A stretch of DNA of 64,000 nucleotides from JACRCT01 sp049841135 (GCA_049841135.1 JASGHK010000002.1:496001-560000); one strand, 5' to 3'; positions 38,752-47,858 are shown, counted from the first letter of the stretch. The notes: generated by a model not told the origin, from the sequence alone. Translations and numbers: made by a program.

Positions 38752-39821
38752 ATGCGACAGGCACTGGTGGCACTGGCAGCGGCGGCAATCCTCATCCCCA
38801 CGGCGGCGCTCGCCGACAAGGGCGGCTTCGACCCCGATGCGCTCGACGTCGGCGAGCCGGTGGTCGCGCACAACATCGCGGTGGTGCCGCTCTTCACCAA
38901 GAAGGCGCCGCCGTACGACGAGTACGTGGTCCTCGAGGAGTCGCAGAAGGCCAAGTCGGTGAAGGTCGCGGAGACCAAGGCCGGCGACGTGGACAAGCTG
39001 GTGGTGAAGAACCAGGACACCGACAAGCGCCCGCTCTACCTGCTGGGCGGCGAGGTGGTGCTGGGCGGCAAGCAGGACCGGATGGTGGTGAACGACACGG
39101 TGGTCGACGCGGCCTCGACGAAGGTGCTGGAGGTCCGCTGCGTGGAGCAGGGCCGCTGGGACGGCGCGGACCTCACCTTCCGCTCGAGCGAGTCCGTCGC
39201 CCACCCCGACCTGCGCAAGGCGGCGCTGTTCAAGGGCCAGGGCGACGTCTGGAACGAGGTCGCGCGCAAGTCGGCGGCGTCCCAGGTCTCGAGCACCACC
39301 GGCACCTACCGGCGCGTGCTGCAGGACAAGGCGGTGCGCGAGCGAATCAAGGGCTACCTCGACGAGCTGCAGTCCAAGATCCCCAAGAGCGAGAAGCTCA
39401 CCGGCCTCGCCGTGGCCATCAACGGCAACCTCGGATGGTCGACGTCTTCGACAGCCCGCGCCTGTACGCCAAGCTGGAGCGCAAGCTGCTGGCCTCCTAC
39501 GTGCTCGCGGCGCTCGAGCGCCAGCCCGGCTCGGAGGCCAAGGCGAAGGCCTACCAGGCGAAAGCCAGGAAGCTGGGCAAGGCCAACGTCGACACCCTCA
39601 TCCGCGGCACCGGCAACCTCGACGAGAGCAGCCAGGCCATGTCGAAGCCGGCGCCCCAAGCTCCAATCGGCTCACTGGGCACCGGCCGCGGCATCGGCAC
39701 CGGCACTTCGCCCGCCAAGCCGACGCAGGCCAAGACGGGCCCGTCCAAGGTCTTCTTCGACAAGGGCAAGGCCGTACACGGCACCTACTTCAGCTCCGAG
39801 ACCGCCAAGGACGAGGAGTAG
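38752..39821 (+). CDS. Secreted ARPP-1 (DUF6569)-type protein, one frameshift
   Basis: MRQALVALAAAAILIPTAALA is a signal peptide, with GGAGG just before the ATG. The body follows the ARPP-1 pattern: VAHNIAVVPLFTKKAPPYDEYVVLEE, then VKNQDTDKRPLYLLGGEVVLGGKQDRMV and VRCVEQGRW. The family is known from association with ADP-ribosylglycohydrolase and rhodanese-phosphatase domains and has no settled function. Near 39,434 one base is missing; the next frame continues MVDVFDSPRLYAKLERKLLASYVLAA, the conserved C-terminal part, and ends with a Gly/Thr/Lys-rich tail. An exported ARPP-1 protein with a variable tail is unusual. Family assignment is from motif reading. Confidence 0.78.
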
Positions 39822-39842
39822 CGCCGCTGCTAGGCTGCTGCC

Positions 39843-40619
39843 GTGACGTGGTCGATCAAGTTGCCGCGGATCCGGATCCGCGGCGTCGGGCGGCTGACCT
39901 ACGCGGACGTCTCGTCGCGCAAGGACGTCGAGGACGAAGCCTCCATCGTCCCGGAGATCCTCGAACCGCTCGGAGAGCTGCGCTTCGACCTCGCCGGCTA
40001 CATGGAACAGCGCACCGGGGACCACGGCTACGTGACGATGGTCCTCACCGACCCGGAGGCGCTCTGCTTCACCCGCCCGGAGTGGCTCTTCGGCGTGCCA
40101 CACGCCTCCTTCAAGACCATGCTCGAGGACGGCACCATCGTCGACACGCGCAACACCGCGCGCCGGGCCTTCATGGACTACGTTCCGCTGCTCTCGCCCT
40201 ACCAGCACCACCCCGCCGCGGGCTACCTGCTCGAGAACGTGGGGCGCGCCCCGCCAGAGGAGGTCTGGACGCGCCACCGCGAGCGCGTGAAGGAGCTCGT
40301 CGCACAGCGGCGCACCCGGGTCCGACCCCATGACATGGCGCTGTGCACGGCGATCATGAACCGGAGCTGGGCCTTGGTCTCCGCCCGCTCGCGGGTCGGT
40401 GTCGCCGTCGGCCTGCCCTGCTGGTTGGGCCTGTCGCTCCTGGCCTTCCACTTCCTGCCCATCGCCGCGGGCATCGCCGAGCTCGTGCTGGCGCTGCCGC
40501 TCTCGCTCATCTTCATCGGCGGGCTGGTGGCTCGGCGCTGGCCGGTACCGCGCGAGCCGCCCTCGCGGGTGCTGGGGGTCGAGGCCGACCTGGCACCCGA
40601 CGGGAAGCTGCTGCAGTAG
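39843..40619 (+). CDS. Uncharacterised protein with two C-terminal membrane segments
   Basis: This 258-aa protein starts at GTG 39,843, 21 bases after the ARPP-1 stop, so it is probably in the same transcript. Residues 1-180 are soluble (TWSIKLPRIRIRGVGRLTY..., GYVTMVLTDPEALCFTRPEWLFG) with an aromatic-rich centre. Two hydrophobic stretches near residues 182-225 (GLPCWLGLSLLAFHFLP and AELVLALPLSLIFIGGLVA) should anchor it in the inner membrane with the N-terminal domain in the cytoplasm. I do not recognise a family. A stop-to-start spacing this short supports a functional link with the preceding gene but does not define it. Confidence 0.7.
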   Translation: MTWSIKLPRIRIRGVGRLTYADVSSRKDVEDEASIVPEILEPLGELRFDLAGYMEQRTGDHGYVTMVLTDPEALCFTRPEWLFGVPHASFKTMLEDGTIVDTRNTARRAFMDYVPLLSPYQHHPAAGYLLENVGRAPPEEVWTRHRERVKELVAQRRTRVRPHDMALCTAIMNRSWALVSARSRVGVAVGLPCWLGLSLLAFHFLPIAAGIAELVLALPLSLIFIGGLVARRWPVPREPPSRVLGVEADLAPDGKLLQ

Positions 40620-40674
40620 GGGACCGTTCCTGTCTGCTTGACGGCCGACGAAGGCAGCCTCGATTCTGCGCGCC

Positions 40675-41886
40675 ATGAACCGTTCGTCCTTGTTGATCTC
40701 AGCCGCGCTGGCCCTGGCCGCGGCCGGTTGCGGCAGCAACTCGTCGACCCAGCCCGATGCGAGCCCGTCGGCTCTGGACGCCGCGATCGCCGCGGATGCT
40801 GCTGTCCAGCCAGGTTCCGACGCTGGCGTTCAGCCCCAGCCCGACGCCCAGGCTGCCGCCGGCGAGGATGCGACCGTCGCGAGCGCCTCAGACGCTGCCA
40901 GTGCATCCGATGCCGCTCCCGCATCCGATGCCTCGCCCGCCCCCGGGCCTGACGCCTCGGCGCCACCTTGCACCCCGGCCTCGGCCGATGCGGGCGTCTC
41001 GAGTTCCGGTTACCCCCTCGACGGCTGGACCTGGACCCGGCACGGCGTGCTGTTCGAGCCGCCTTCGGGGGTCATCGGCGACCTCGCGCCGACCCTCGCC
41101 TTGGACGGGGCGGCGCTGCACGTCTTCTTCCTGCGCAAGTCCTCGGCGACGAACCACCGCCTGTATCACGCCGTGTCGCGGGACGGCGGCTCTACCTGGT
41201 CCGTCGGCGCCAACCCGGTGACCGGCCTGAGCGACGACGGCATCGACTACCCCGCCGCGCTCTTCGAGGACGGCAAGTTCCGCCTCTGGTACGGCTCCGG
41301 AACGTTCGGCTTCGCCGAGAGCGCCGACGGCGATACCTGGACCGTGATCTCCGCGCCCGTGCTGAGGCCCGGTGGCACGGGCACGTTCGACAGCATGAGC
41401 CTGATCTACCCGGCGATCGCGCACGACGCGTCGGGCTACCAGCTGCTCTACACGGGCTACAACGGCCAGGGATACTCCATCGGCCGCGCCGACTCCGCGG
41501 ACGGCAAGGCCTTCACGCGCGTCGGCACCGGGCCCGTCCTCGCCAAGGGCGCGGCGGGCGAGGTCGACAACCACGCCGTGGCGCAGTCGGCCGTCGTCCG
41601 CGCCGGGAAGACCTGGCTCGTCTGGTATGGCGCCTACGACACCTCGAAGACCAACCCCGGGCCGTACCGCGTGGCGCTGGCCACCTCCATCGACGGCGTC
41701 ACCTTCCAGAAGCGCGGGCTCACCCTGGATCTGACCGCGTCCGGCACCGAGGCCTGGAGCACGCGAGACCCGACGGTGCTGCGGACTGCCAGTGGTTGGC
41801 TGATGGTCTACAGCGGGATGGGCGACGACGGCCGCTACCGCCTGTTTCGTGCGACCTCGACGACCTGCGCTCCAGCCGATCCTTGA
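40675..41886 (+). CDS. Lipoprotein with a glycosidase-like (GH43/GH32/GH130-type) beta-propeller
   Basis: MNRSSLLISAALALAAAGC is a lipoprotein signal peptide with lipobox AAGC. An Asp/Ala/Ser-rich linker of about 90 residues follows, typical of surface-exposed myxobacterial lipoproteins. The rest is a series of four-stranded blades, seen as repeated pairs such as LHVFFLRKSSATNHRLYHAVS, KFRLWYGSGTFGFAES, YQLLYTGYNGQGYSIGRADS and TWLVWYGAYDT. The blade sequence (W/Y-Y-x-G plus S-x-D-G) matches five-bladed propellers of glycoside hydrolase clans. Activity on a sugar is possible, but the catalytic acids cannot be placed with confidence, so carbohydrate binding is an alternative. Confidence 0.8.
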   Translation: MNRSSLLISAALALAAAGCGSNSSTQPDASPSALDAAIAADAAVQPGSDAGVQPQPDAQAAAGEDATVASASDAASASDAAPASDASPAPGPDASAPPCTPASADAGVSSSGYPLDGWTWTRHGVLFEPPSGVIGDLAPTLALDGAALHVFFLRKSSATNHRLYHAVSRDGGSTWSVGANPVTGLSDDGIDYPAALFEDGKFRLWYGSGTFGFAESADGDTWTVISAPVLRPGGTGTFDSMSLIYPAIAHDASGYQLLYTGYNGQGYSIGRADSADGKAFTRVGTGPVLAKGAAGEVDNHAVAQSAVVRAGKTWLVWYGAYDTSKTNPGPYRVALATSIDGVTFQKRGLTLDLTASGTEAWSTRDPTVLRTASGWLMVYSGMGDDGRYRLFRATSTTCAPADP

Positions 41887-41975
41887 CCCGGTGGAGCTGG
41901 AGGGGCCCCTTCGGACCTCGGGCACTGCAGGCCACGGCTTGACCCGAAGCCCGCAGCCCGAAGCCCGAAGCCCAA

Positions 41976-43055
41976 CTAAGGCACGCGCACCACCGTCACC
42001 TCGAGCTTCTCTTCGTCCGGGCGCGCCAGCACCGAGAGGTAGTGCATCCCCGTGCCGTCGAGCCGGTCGGCAATGGACACGCCGCCATTGCCGGAGACCA
42101 CCACCTGCATCCCCGCGTTTGCCGAGAAGCGCAGCGTGTGCAGGTGGCCGCAGAGCAGGAGATCGGTGCCGCCGCCGGTGAGCTTCGAGAGCATCTTGGC
42201 TCCCTCGGCGCGGCTGGCGAACCCGGCGTCGCGCAGGCCCTCGTAGTCGAGCGGCGGGATGTGCATGCCTGCCACGCGCAGCGCCGCCCCTGGCTTGGCC
42301 ATCCAGCCGTCCAGGAAGGTGTAGACGCGGTCCGAGACCGTGGCGGCCGCGGTGTCGAGCACGACGAAGCGGGCGCCCTTGTAGTCGAAGGCGAAGTTGA
42401 GCCGGCCGACGGAGCGCTGGAACTCCTCGCCGTGGTTGAAGGTGGTCTCGTGGTTGCCGAAGACGCTGTACCAGGGCACGTCGAGCGCGTCGGCGGCGCG
42501 GACGAACTCGTCGATCTCGCCCTGGGTCCCGTTCTGGGTCACGTCTCCGGCGAAGAGGACGAACTCGATCTCCGGGTGCAGGTTCACGTCCTCGCGGATG
42601 CCGCCGAACTTCTCGTAGCCGCCCTGCACGTCCCCCACCCAGCCGAAGCGGAACGGCTGCGCTTGCTGCGCCTCGGTGCGAGTGGAGCGGACGGTGACCG
42701 TCGCACCCGGCGGGACGTTCACGTCGAAGGAGACCGACTTGCGCCCTCGCGTCGGGCTCAGCGCGGCCTCGGAGAGCGTGGACGCCTCGTCGACGTTCTC
42801 CAGCACGACCCGGACGGTTCGGTCCTCCGTGTCGGTCGAGGTGAGATCGAGCGTGACCTCGGGGGCGCCGGCCCGGAAGCGAACCGAGGACGCGGTGGAC
42901 TGAAGCGCCACGCCCTGGTCGACGTGGGCGCGCACGCCACCCAGGTCGGCCCAGCCGATCTCCTCGAAGTCCCGGCGAGTGCGCTCGCTCGTCGGGTCGA
43001 GGCAGGCCGCCGCGAAGGCGAGGCTCAGAAGAGCTGCGATTCGAAAGCGATCCAT
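41976..43055 (-). CDS. Calcineurin-like metallophosphoesterase lipoprotein
   Basis: This 359-aa lipoprotein starts MDRFRIAALLSLAFAAAC (lipobox AAC). An N-terminal beta domain (~30-150) precedes the phosphoesterase fold: FGWVGDVQGGYEK (metal site, GD), VLFAGDVTQNG (GDxxxNG), SVFGNHETTFNH (GNHE) and LLLCGHLHTLRF (GHxH). The set of five blocks is complete. It would hydrolyse phosphoesters in the periplasm or at the surface. Its start lies inside the 3' end of the upstream barrel gene, a 31-base overlap in another frame, so the two are almost certainly translated from one message. Substrate unknown. Confidence 0.9.
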   Translation of the reverse strand: MDRFRIAALLSLAFAAACLDPTSERTRRDFEEIGWADLGGVRAHVDQGVALQSTASSVRFRAGAPEVTLDLTSTDTEDRTVRVVLENVDEASTLSEAALSPTRGRKSVSFDVNVPPGATVTVRSTRTEAQQAQPFRFGWVGDVQGGYEKFGGIREDVNLHPEIEFVLFAGDVTQNGTQGEIDEFVRAADALDVPWYSVFGNHETTFNHGEEFQRSVGRLNFAFDYKGARFVVLDTAAATVSDRVYTFLDGWMAKPGAALRVAGMHIPPLDYEGLRDAGFASRAEGAKMLSKLTGGGTDLLLCGHLHTLRFSANAGMQVVVSGNGGVSIADRLDGTGMHYLSVLARPDEEKLEVTVVRVP

Positions 43056-44309
43056 GGCATCAGGCCGTTGCCGTACCTCACGCCCGCCTGCACGGCGAAG
43101 CGCTCCGTGAGAGTCACCCTGCCCTTGAGCTCGAACATCCCCAGGTACGAATCGAAGAGCCCGGGGATGACGATCCCCTCCGGGCAGCTCGTCCTTGCGG
43201 CTGCGGTAGACGAACTCGACGGTCACCCGCTCGTGGACGCGGGCTCCTCCGCCGACCTCCAGCACCAGCACCGGCGTGAGGTCGGCCCAGTCGAAGGACT
43301 TCGCGTCATAGGCGAAGGCCTCGAGCCCCGCCCCCAGCCGCGCCACCAGCCAGACGTTTCGCAACGTCTGCGCCAGGTGCTTCAGGTTGAGGCGCAGCTC
43401 GCCGTGCAGCTCGCCCACCGTCGTGGAGTAGCGGTCGGGCCGGAAGCGGTGGTGGGTCACCGCGCCGCCAATGGTCAGGCGCGTCACCGGGTCGTCGCCG
43501 TCGCGCCAGACGACGAGCGAGAGCCTCGCGCCAGCGCCGTAGTAGGACAGCGAGGGATTGAAGCTGCCCCACGGTTCGGCGCTGAAGGGGCCGTATCTCC
43601 AGCTCGCCTCGAGCCCCAGGCCATGGTGGAAGGCGAGCTGGGAGCCGAAGAGACCGGTGTAGCCCACCGAGAGCGACAGGCTGCCGGGAGGGTCGCGGGG
43701 GGCGAGCCACTCCGCCGTGCCGTGCGCCGAGCCCAGGATGTCGGCGAGCCAGGCGACGGACACCAGCGAGATGCCGGCGACGGCGGGAGTGAGCGTCAGC
43801 GGCGAGAGCCGGTCCGCGCCGCCGCTGAGGGCCTGCCCGCCGAAGCCCAGGCCGATGAGCGCGAGGGCGACCGCGTCGAGGATGAGGAAGTTCTTCCCGT
43901 CGTCGCGCTGACCCAGCACGAAGTGGCCGGCGCCGGGCACGAGCAGTCCCGGAAAGACCGCCGCCACCGCCGCCAGCGCGGAGCCTGGCTTGTCGGCAGC
44001 TGGGACCGCAGCGGCGGGGGGAGAGCCCGGCGCCCACGCCGCGGGCGGGGTCGTGCCGGGTTCGTCTCCGGCTTCTGGGAGTAAGGGGGCTGGGCGCAGG
44101 GCCCCGAGCCTCACCCCCTGCCCCCCTCTCCGGCTTCGCGGAGAGGGGGAACTCGGCGCGTCGTCCCGGGCGATGTCGGACCGGTCGGCGGCCGGTGCCG
44201 GCGCCGCAGCCGGCGCGGGCTCGTCCGCCCTCGCGCGACCCGCGGACACGGCAGACGCGACGGCCAGAGCCGTGACGAAGGCCACCCCACGCAGACTCTC
44301 GCGACGCAC
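43025..44309 (-). CDS. Outer-membrane beta-barrel protein, one frameshift, REP-type insertion in linker
   Basis: The protein starts at GTG 44,309 (MRRESLRGVAFVTALAVASAVSAG), a signal peptide, followed by a Pro/Ala linker. A hydrophobic region (VFPGLLVPGAGHFVLGQRDDGKN) comes next, then a barrel with alternating strands (GSLSLSVGYTGLFGSQLAFHH, ARLSLVVWRDGDDPVTRLTIG). One extra G near 43,188 breaks the frame. The corrected frame runs KDELPEGIVIPGLFDSY...RYGNGLMPWIAFESQLF and stops at 43,025. The terminal Phe is the outer-membrane insertion signal. The linker section SSPSPRSRRGGQGV is encoded by an inserted hairpin element. Function beyond the barrel is unknown; its coupled partner is the metallophosphoesterase. 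Confidence 0.78.
44108..44160. repeat. CCCTCTCC-type hairpin element inside a coding region
   Basis: CCCCCTCTCCG (44,122-44,132) and CGGAGAGGGGG (44,139-44,149) form an 11-bp stem with loop GCTTCG, preceded by CTCACCCCCTG. The same element occurs twice, inverted, at 60,045-60,236. Here it lies within the barrel protein gene and keeps the frame open, adding about 17 residues to the linker. Confidence 0.85.
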
Positions 44310-44353
44310 GAGGTGAGGTTATCCGCCTCGAAGGCGACCCGCGAATAAACCTC

Positions 44354-44915
44354 CTAGAGGAAGAAGCTCAGGCGCAGTCCGGCGCGGACCTTGTTGACCT
44401 GCGCGTTCTTGAGGTCGGCTTCGACGTTGGAGAGGCTCACCGAGCCGTAGCCCGCCTGGAGACCCAGCGAGACACGGTCCCCCAGACGGAAGTCGAGCGC
44501 CCCGCCCACCTCGAAGTAGGGACCAGTGCTCTGGCGGCGGACCAGAATCCTGGCTGGTCACCTCGAGCATCCCCAGGCCCACCAGCGCATAGACCGACGG
44601 GACCACGAAGCTGATCTGCACGCCGATCCGCCCGCCCACGGCCGCCTGGAAGGCCCAGTCGACGTCGTGGGCGCTCAGGCTTCCGGTGGACCGCAGATAG
44701 GTCAGGTCCAGCTCGGGGGTGAACTCGACGATGCCCAGCGTGAGCCGGTACCCGAGCATCCCGTCCACGCTCCAGGCGTCCGGCAGACGCAGCTGCTTGT
44801 TCTCGACCCCAAAGTGACCGCTGGCGCCGAGGCCGAAGGTGAAGTCCGCCCGCGCAGGCAACGAGGTCAAGAGCACTGCCATCAGGACGCCGATCGTCGC
44901 CATCCGCCGGTTCAT
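44354..44915 (-). CDS. Outer-membrane barrel protein, paralogue A, one frameshift
   Basis: MNRRMATIGVLMAVLLTSLPARA is a signal peptide, with GAGGAGG upstream of ATG 44,915. It is closely related over its whole length to the next gene: shared motifs include LPDAWSVD, VEFTPELDLTYLRSTG, HDVDWAFQ and SFVVPS. The frame breaks near 44,545; in the corrected frame it continues TGPYFEVGGALDFRLGDRVSLGLQAGYGS... and ends VRAGLRLSFFL. Alternating hydrophobic strands and the aromatic/leucine terminus point to a small eight-stranded outer-membrane barrel of ~186 residues. Function unknown. It was probably produced by tandem duplication with its neighbour. Confidence 0.8.
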
Positions 44916-45031
44916 GCGATTCCTCCTCACCATCGATCCAGTGAGTTAGGTGCCGCAGGCACGGCATTCGATCATCGGCACTCGCGCGCCTGATTCCCGG
45001 CGGTTGGGGGCTGGGGCCTTTCGACCTCAGC

Positions 45032-45592
45032 TCAGAGGAAGAGCGTCAGGCGAATTCCCGCCCGGACCCGGCTGATGTTGGCGTTCTTGAGGTCGGCCTC
45101 GAGGTTGGAGAGGCTGACCGAGCCGTAGCCGACTTGCACCCCGAGCGACAGCTCCTCGGCGAGCCGGAAGTCGAGCGCGCCGCCCGCCTCGAAGTAGGGC
45201 CCCATCTTGTTGATGCTCACGAGGTCCTGGCTCGCGAACTGGACGGTGCCCAGCCCGTAGTGGAAGTAGGCCGAGGGCACGACGAAGCCGATCTCCACGC
45301 CGACGCGCCCGCCGCCCGCCACCTGGAACGCCCAGTCGACGTCGTGCATCCGCAGCGTGCCGGTCGAGCGCAGATAGGTCAGGTCGAGCTCCGGGGTGAG
45401 CTCCACCGGGCCCAGCTTGATGCGGTAGCCCAGTTGAGCGTCGACGCTCCACGCGTCGGGCAGGTGGAGCGCGGCGTTGCTCAAGCCGAAGTTGCCGCTG
45501 ATGCCCGCCCCGAGGGCGAAGTCCGCTCGGGCGGGCGGGGCGACGGCGAGGACTCCCAGACAGGCGGCGACGGCGACGATCGTTCGGACCAT
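45032..45592 (-). CDS. Outer-membrane barrel protein, paralogue B
   Basis: This intact 186-aa paralogue of the preceding gene starts MVRTIVAVAACLGVLAVAPPARA, a signal peptide. It shows eight amphipathic strands (FALGAGISGNFGLSN, DAQLGYRIKLGPVELTPELDL, SLGVQVGYGSVSLSNLEADL) and ends RVRAGIRLTLFL. It lies 116 bases upstream of paralogue A on the same strand and serves as the template that shows A is only frameshifted and not degraded. It is divergent from the ABC-F gene across 148 bp. Function unknown; a porin-like or adhesive role would be a guess. Confidence 0.83.
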   Translation of the reverse strand: MVRTIVAVAACLGVLAVAPPARADFALGAGISGNFGLSNAALHLPDAWSVDAQLGYRIKLGPVELTPELDLTYLRSTGTLRMHDVDWAFQVAGGGRVGVEIGFVVPSAYFHYGLGTVQFASQDLVSINKMGPYFEAGGALDFRLAEELSLGVQVGYGSVSLSNLEADLKNANISRVRAGIRLTLFL

Positions 45593-45740
45593 GGGCTTGG
45601 CTCCTCGCCCGCAGACGTAGGCCCGGCCGCCGCCGGGGCCACCTGCCAGCGTGCGGGGACCCCGGAATGCCGCCCCCAACTGAGCAAGCAACGCCGCCGG
45701 GACTGACAACGGCGATGGGCCCTGCTATCACCTGCGCCCC

Positions 45741-47819
45741 GTGACCCTCTGGCGAGCCGATCAAATCCGCGTGGCCCTCGGCGCCCGCGTCCTCTTCGAT
45801 GGCCTGGACCTCGTCGTCGAGGAGGGCGAATGCGTCGGCCTGGTCGGCGTCAACGGCTCGGGCAAGTCGACGCTCCTGCAGATCGCCGCGGGGATGCGCC
45901 AGGCGGACTCCGGGCGGCTCGAGAAGCGGCGCGGTTCCGTCTTCTGCTACCTGGCCCAGGAGCCGCGCTTCGCGGCCGAGCAGACCATCGCAGGCGTCCT
46001 CTTCGCGCCCCAGGGCCGGCACGCAGAGGCCATCGCCGAGCACCAGGCGCTCTCGCTCCAGCTCGAGAAGGCGAGCGCCGACCAGCACGAGTCACTCCTG
46101 CGGCGGCTGGAAGAGGCTTCGACGCTCATCGAGCGGCTGGGCGGCTGGGACACGACGCACCACGCCAAGGCCATGCTCGATTGGCTGGGCATCGCCGAAT
46201 CGGAGTGGGAGCGGCCGCTGGGCCACCTCTCCGGCGGAACGCAGAAGCGGGTCGCCATCGCCCAGGCGCTGCTGCAGCGGCCGGACCTGCTGCTGTTGGA
46301 CGAGCCGACCAACCACCTGGACGTCGGCGTCATCGAGTGGCTGGAGAACGAGCTCGACGAGTTCCCCGGCGCCATCCTCCTCGTCACCCACGACCGCTAC
46401 TTCCTGGACCGGCTGGCCGAGCGGATCGTCGAGCTCGAGCACGGCAAGCTCGTCTCCTACCCCGGCAACTTCACCGACTACCTGTCGCAGAAGATCACGC
46501 GGGAGCAGGAGGCCGCGCGCAAGGAGCACAAGCGGCAACGGCTCATCCTCCAGGAGCTGGCCTGGCTGCGCCGCGGCCCCGAGGCGCGGCGCACCAAGCG
46601 CAAGTCGCGCGTGGACGCCGCCCGCAAGCTCATCGCCGAGAAGCCGCCGGAGGTGCTGGAGGCCGCGCAGATCAAGCTCGCCCCTCCGGTCAGGAGCGGC
46701 CACAAGGTGCTCGAGCTCGAGCACGTCAACAAGAGCTTCGGCGACAAGGTCATCCTCAAGGACTTCTCGCTGGTGCTGCAGCGCGGCGAGCGGCTGGGAG
46801 TCATCGGCCCCAACGGCGTGGGCAAGACCACCCTGGTGCGGATGCTGCTCGGCGAGGACCGGCCCGACTCCGGCGTCATCGTCCGCGGCAAGAGCACGCG
46901 CATCGCCTACTTCGACCAGACGCGCGCCAAGCTCGACCTCGAGCAGACCGTCTACGACGCAGCCGGCGAGCGCGAGACCTTCGAGATCGGCGGCAAGACG
47001 GTCCAGAAGAAGGCCTACCTCGAGGACCTGCTCTTCCCGGTGCCGATGCAGAAGCTCAAGGTCGGCGCGCTCTCCGGCGGCGAGAAGAACCGCCTGCTCC
47101 TGGCCAAGCTGCTGCTCGAGGGCGCCAACGTCCTGATCCTCGACGAGCCGACCAACGACCTCGACATTGTGACGCTGGAGCTGCTCGAGGACCTGCTGCT
47201 CGACTACGACGGCACGCTCATCCTGGTCACGCACGACCGCTACTTCCTGGACCGGATCGTCGACTCGGTGCTGGCGTTCGAGGGCGGCGGCAAGGCCACG
47301 CGCTACCCGGGCAACCACGAGATGTACTTGCGGCTGCGCCCCGCGGCGGCCGCCGTGGCGAAGAAGGAAGCCAAGCCCGTCGCCGAGAAGCCCAAGCCCG
47401 CGCCCGCCAAGAAGGGCCTGACCTACGCCGAGCGGATGCGCCTGGCCAACATCGAGGAAGAGGTCGAGGCGGCCGAGGCCCGGAAAGCCAGCCTCGAGGC
47501 GTCGCTGGCCGATCCCGAGCTGTACAAGTCGCGCGCCGGTGAGGTGGCCGGGATCAGACTCAGCTCGACGAGGCGGCGAAGCAGGTGGAGGCACTGTGGG
47601 CCGAGTGGCAGACGCTGGATGCCAAGCGGCATGGGCAGAGCCCGGCTTCCACGCCGGGGTCATCCGGACGCTCTGACCAATCCGAAGCGCGCTGGCGGAC
47701 GCGCGCGGACGCCCGCTCGAGGAAACCGAGCAACCGAAGACCGGGCACTATCCGCCAGCGCGCTTCCTATGCTCTCTTTCAGTTGGTTGTCTTTGGCGCG
47801 CTTCAGATTCCTCAGATAA
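45741..47819 (+). CDS. uup: ABC-F family ATPase, Uup-type, 3' end frameshifted and overrun by a repeat element
   Basis: Starting at GTG 45,741, the protein has two ABC domains with no membrane segments: GVNGSGKST, LSGGTQKR and LLLLDEPTNHLD in the first; GPNGVGKTT, LSGGEKNR and LILDEPTNDLD in the second. The linker EARRTKRKSRVDAARKL and the basic coiled-coil C-terminus (KKGLTYAERMRLANIEEEVEAAEARKASL) are typical of Uup, which acts on ribosomes or DNA structures. The frame changes near 47,556; the next frame carries TQLDEAAKQVEALWAEWQTLDAKR, the end of the Uup tail. Beyond about 47,640 the sequence is a repeat element, so the true stop has been lost or displaced. The stated end is the stop of the first frame. 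Confidence 0.88.
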   Translation: MTLWRADQIRVALGARVLFDGLDLVVEEGECVGLVGVNGSGKSTLLQIAAGMRQADSGRLEKRRGSVFCYLAQEPRFAAEQTIAGVLFAPQGRHAEAIAEHQALSLQLEKASADQHESLLRRLEEASTLIERLGGWDTTHHAKAMLDWLGIAESEWERPLGHLSGGTQKRVAIAQALLQRPDLLLLDEPTNHLDVGVIEWLENELDEFPGAILLVTHDRYFLDRLAERIVELEHGKLVSYPGNFTDYLSQKITREQEAARKEHKRQRLILQELAWLRRGPEARRTKRKSRVDAARKLIAEKPPEVLEAAQIKLAPPVRSGHKVLELEHVNKSFGDKVILKDFSLVLQRGERLGVIGPNGVGKTTLVRMLLGEDRPDSGVIVRGKSTRIAYFDQTRAKLDLEQTVYDAAGERETFEIGGKTVQKKAYLEDLLFPVPMQKLKVGALSGGEKNRLLLAKLLLEGANVLILDEPTNDLDIVTLELLEDLLLDYDGTLILVTHDRYFLDRIVDSVLAFEGGGKATRYPGNHEMYLRLRPAAAAVAKKEAKPVAEKPKPAPAKKGLTYAERMRLANIEEEVEAAEARKASLEASLADPELYKSRAGEVAGIRLSSTRRRSRWRHCGPSGRRWMPSGMGRARLPRRGHPDALTNPKRAGGRARTPARGNRATEDRALSASALPMLSFSWLSLARFRFLR

Positions 47820-47848
47820 TCCCGATGACCCCGGCGTGGAAGCCGGGC
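47640..47848. repeat. REP-like paired inverted repeat, nested arms (copy B)
   Basis: The outer arms are perfect 25-bp inverted repeats at 47,640-47,664 and 47,824-47,848, beginning GCCCGGCTTCCACGCCGG. The inner arms AAGCGCGCTGGCGGA (47,685-47,699) and TCCGCCAGCGCGCTT (47,751-47,765) are perfect 15-bp inverted repeats. The centre contains GTTGGTTGTC. The layout equals that of copy A near 26.5 kb. It fills the gap between the ABC-F gene and the scramblase-type gene, starting 11 bases before that gene's ATG at 47,859, so it may carry or disturb its leader. Confidence 0.85.
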
Positions 47849-47858
47849 ACTACCCCCC

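Noticed and set aside
47640..47848. Small coding gene in the repeat element
   Set aside because: Open frames there read through inverted-repeat arms and show no conserved pattern.
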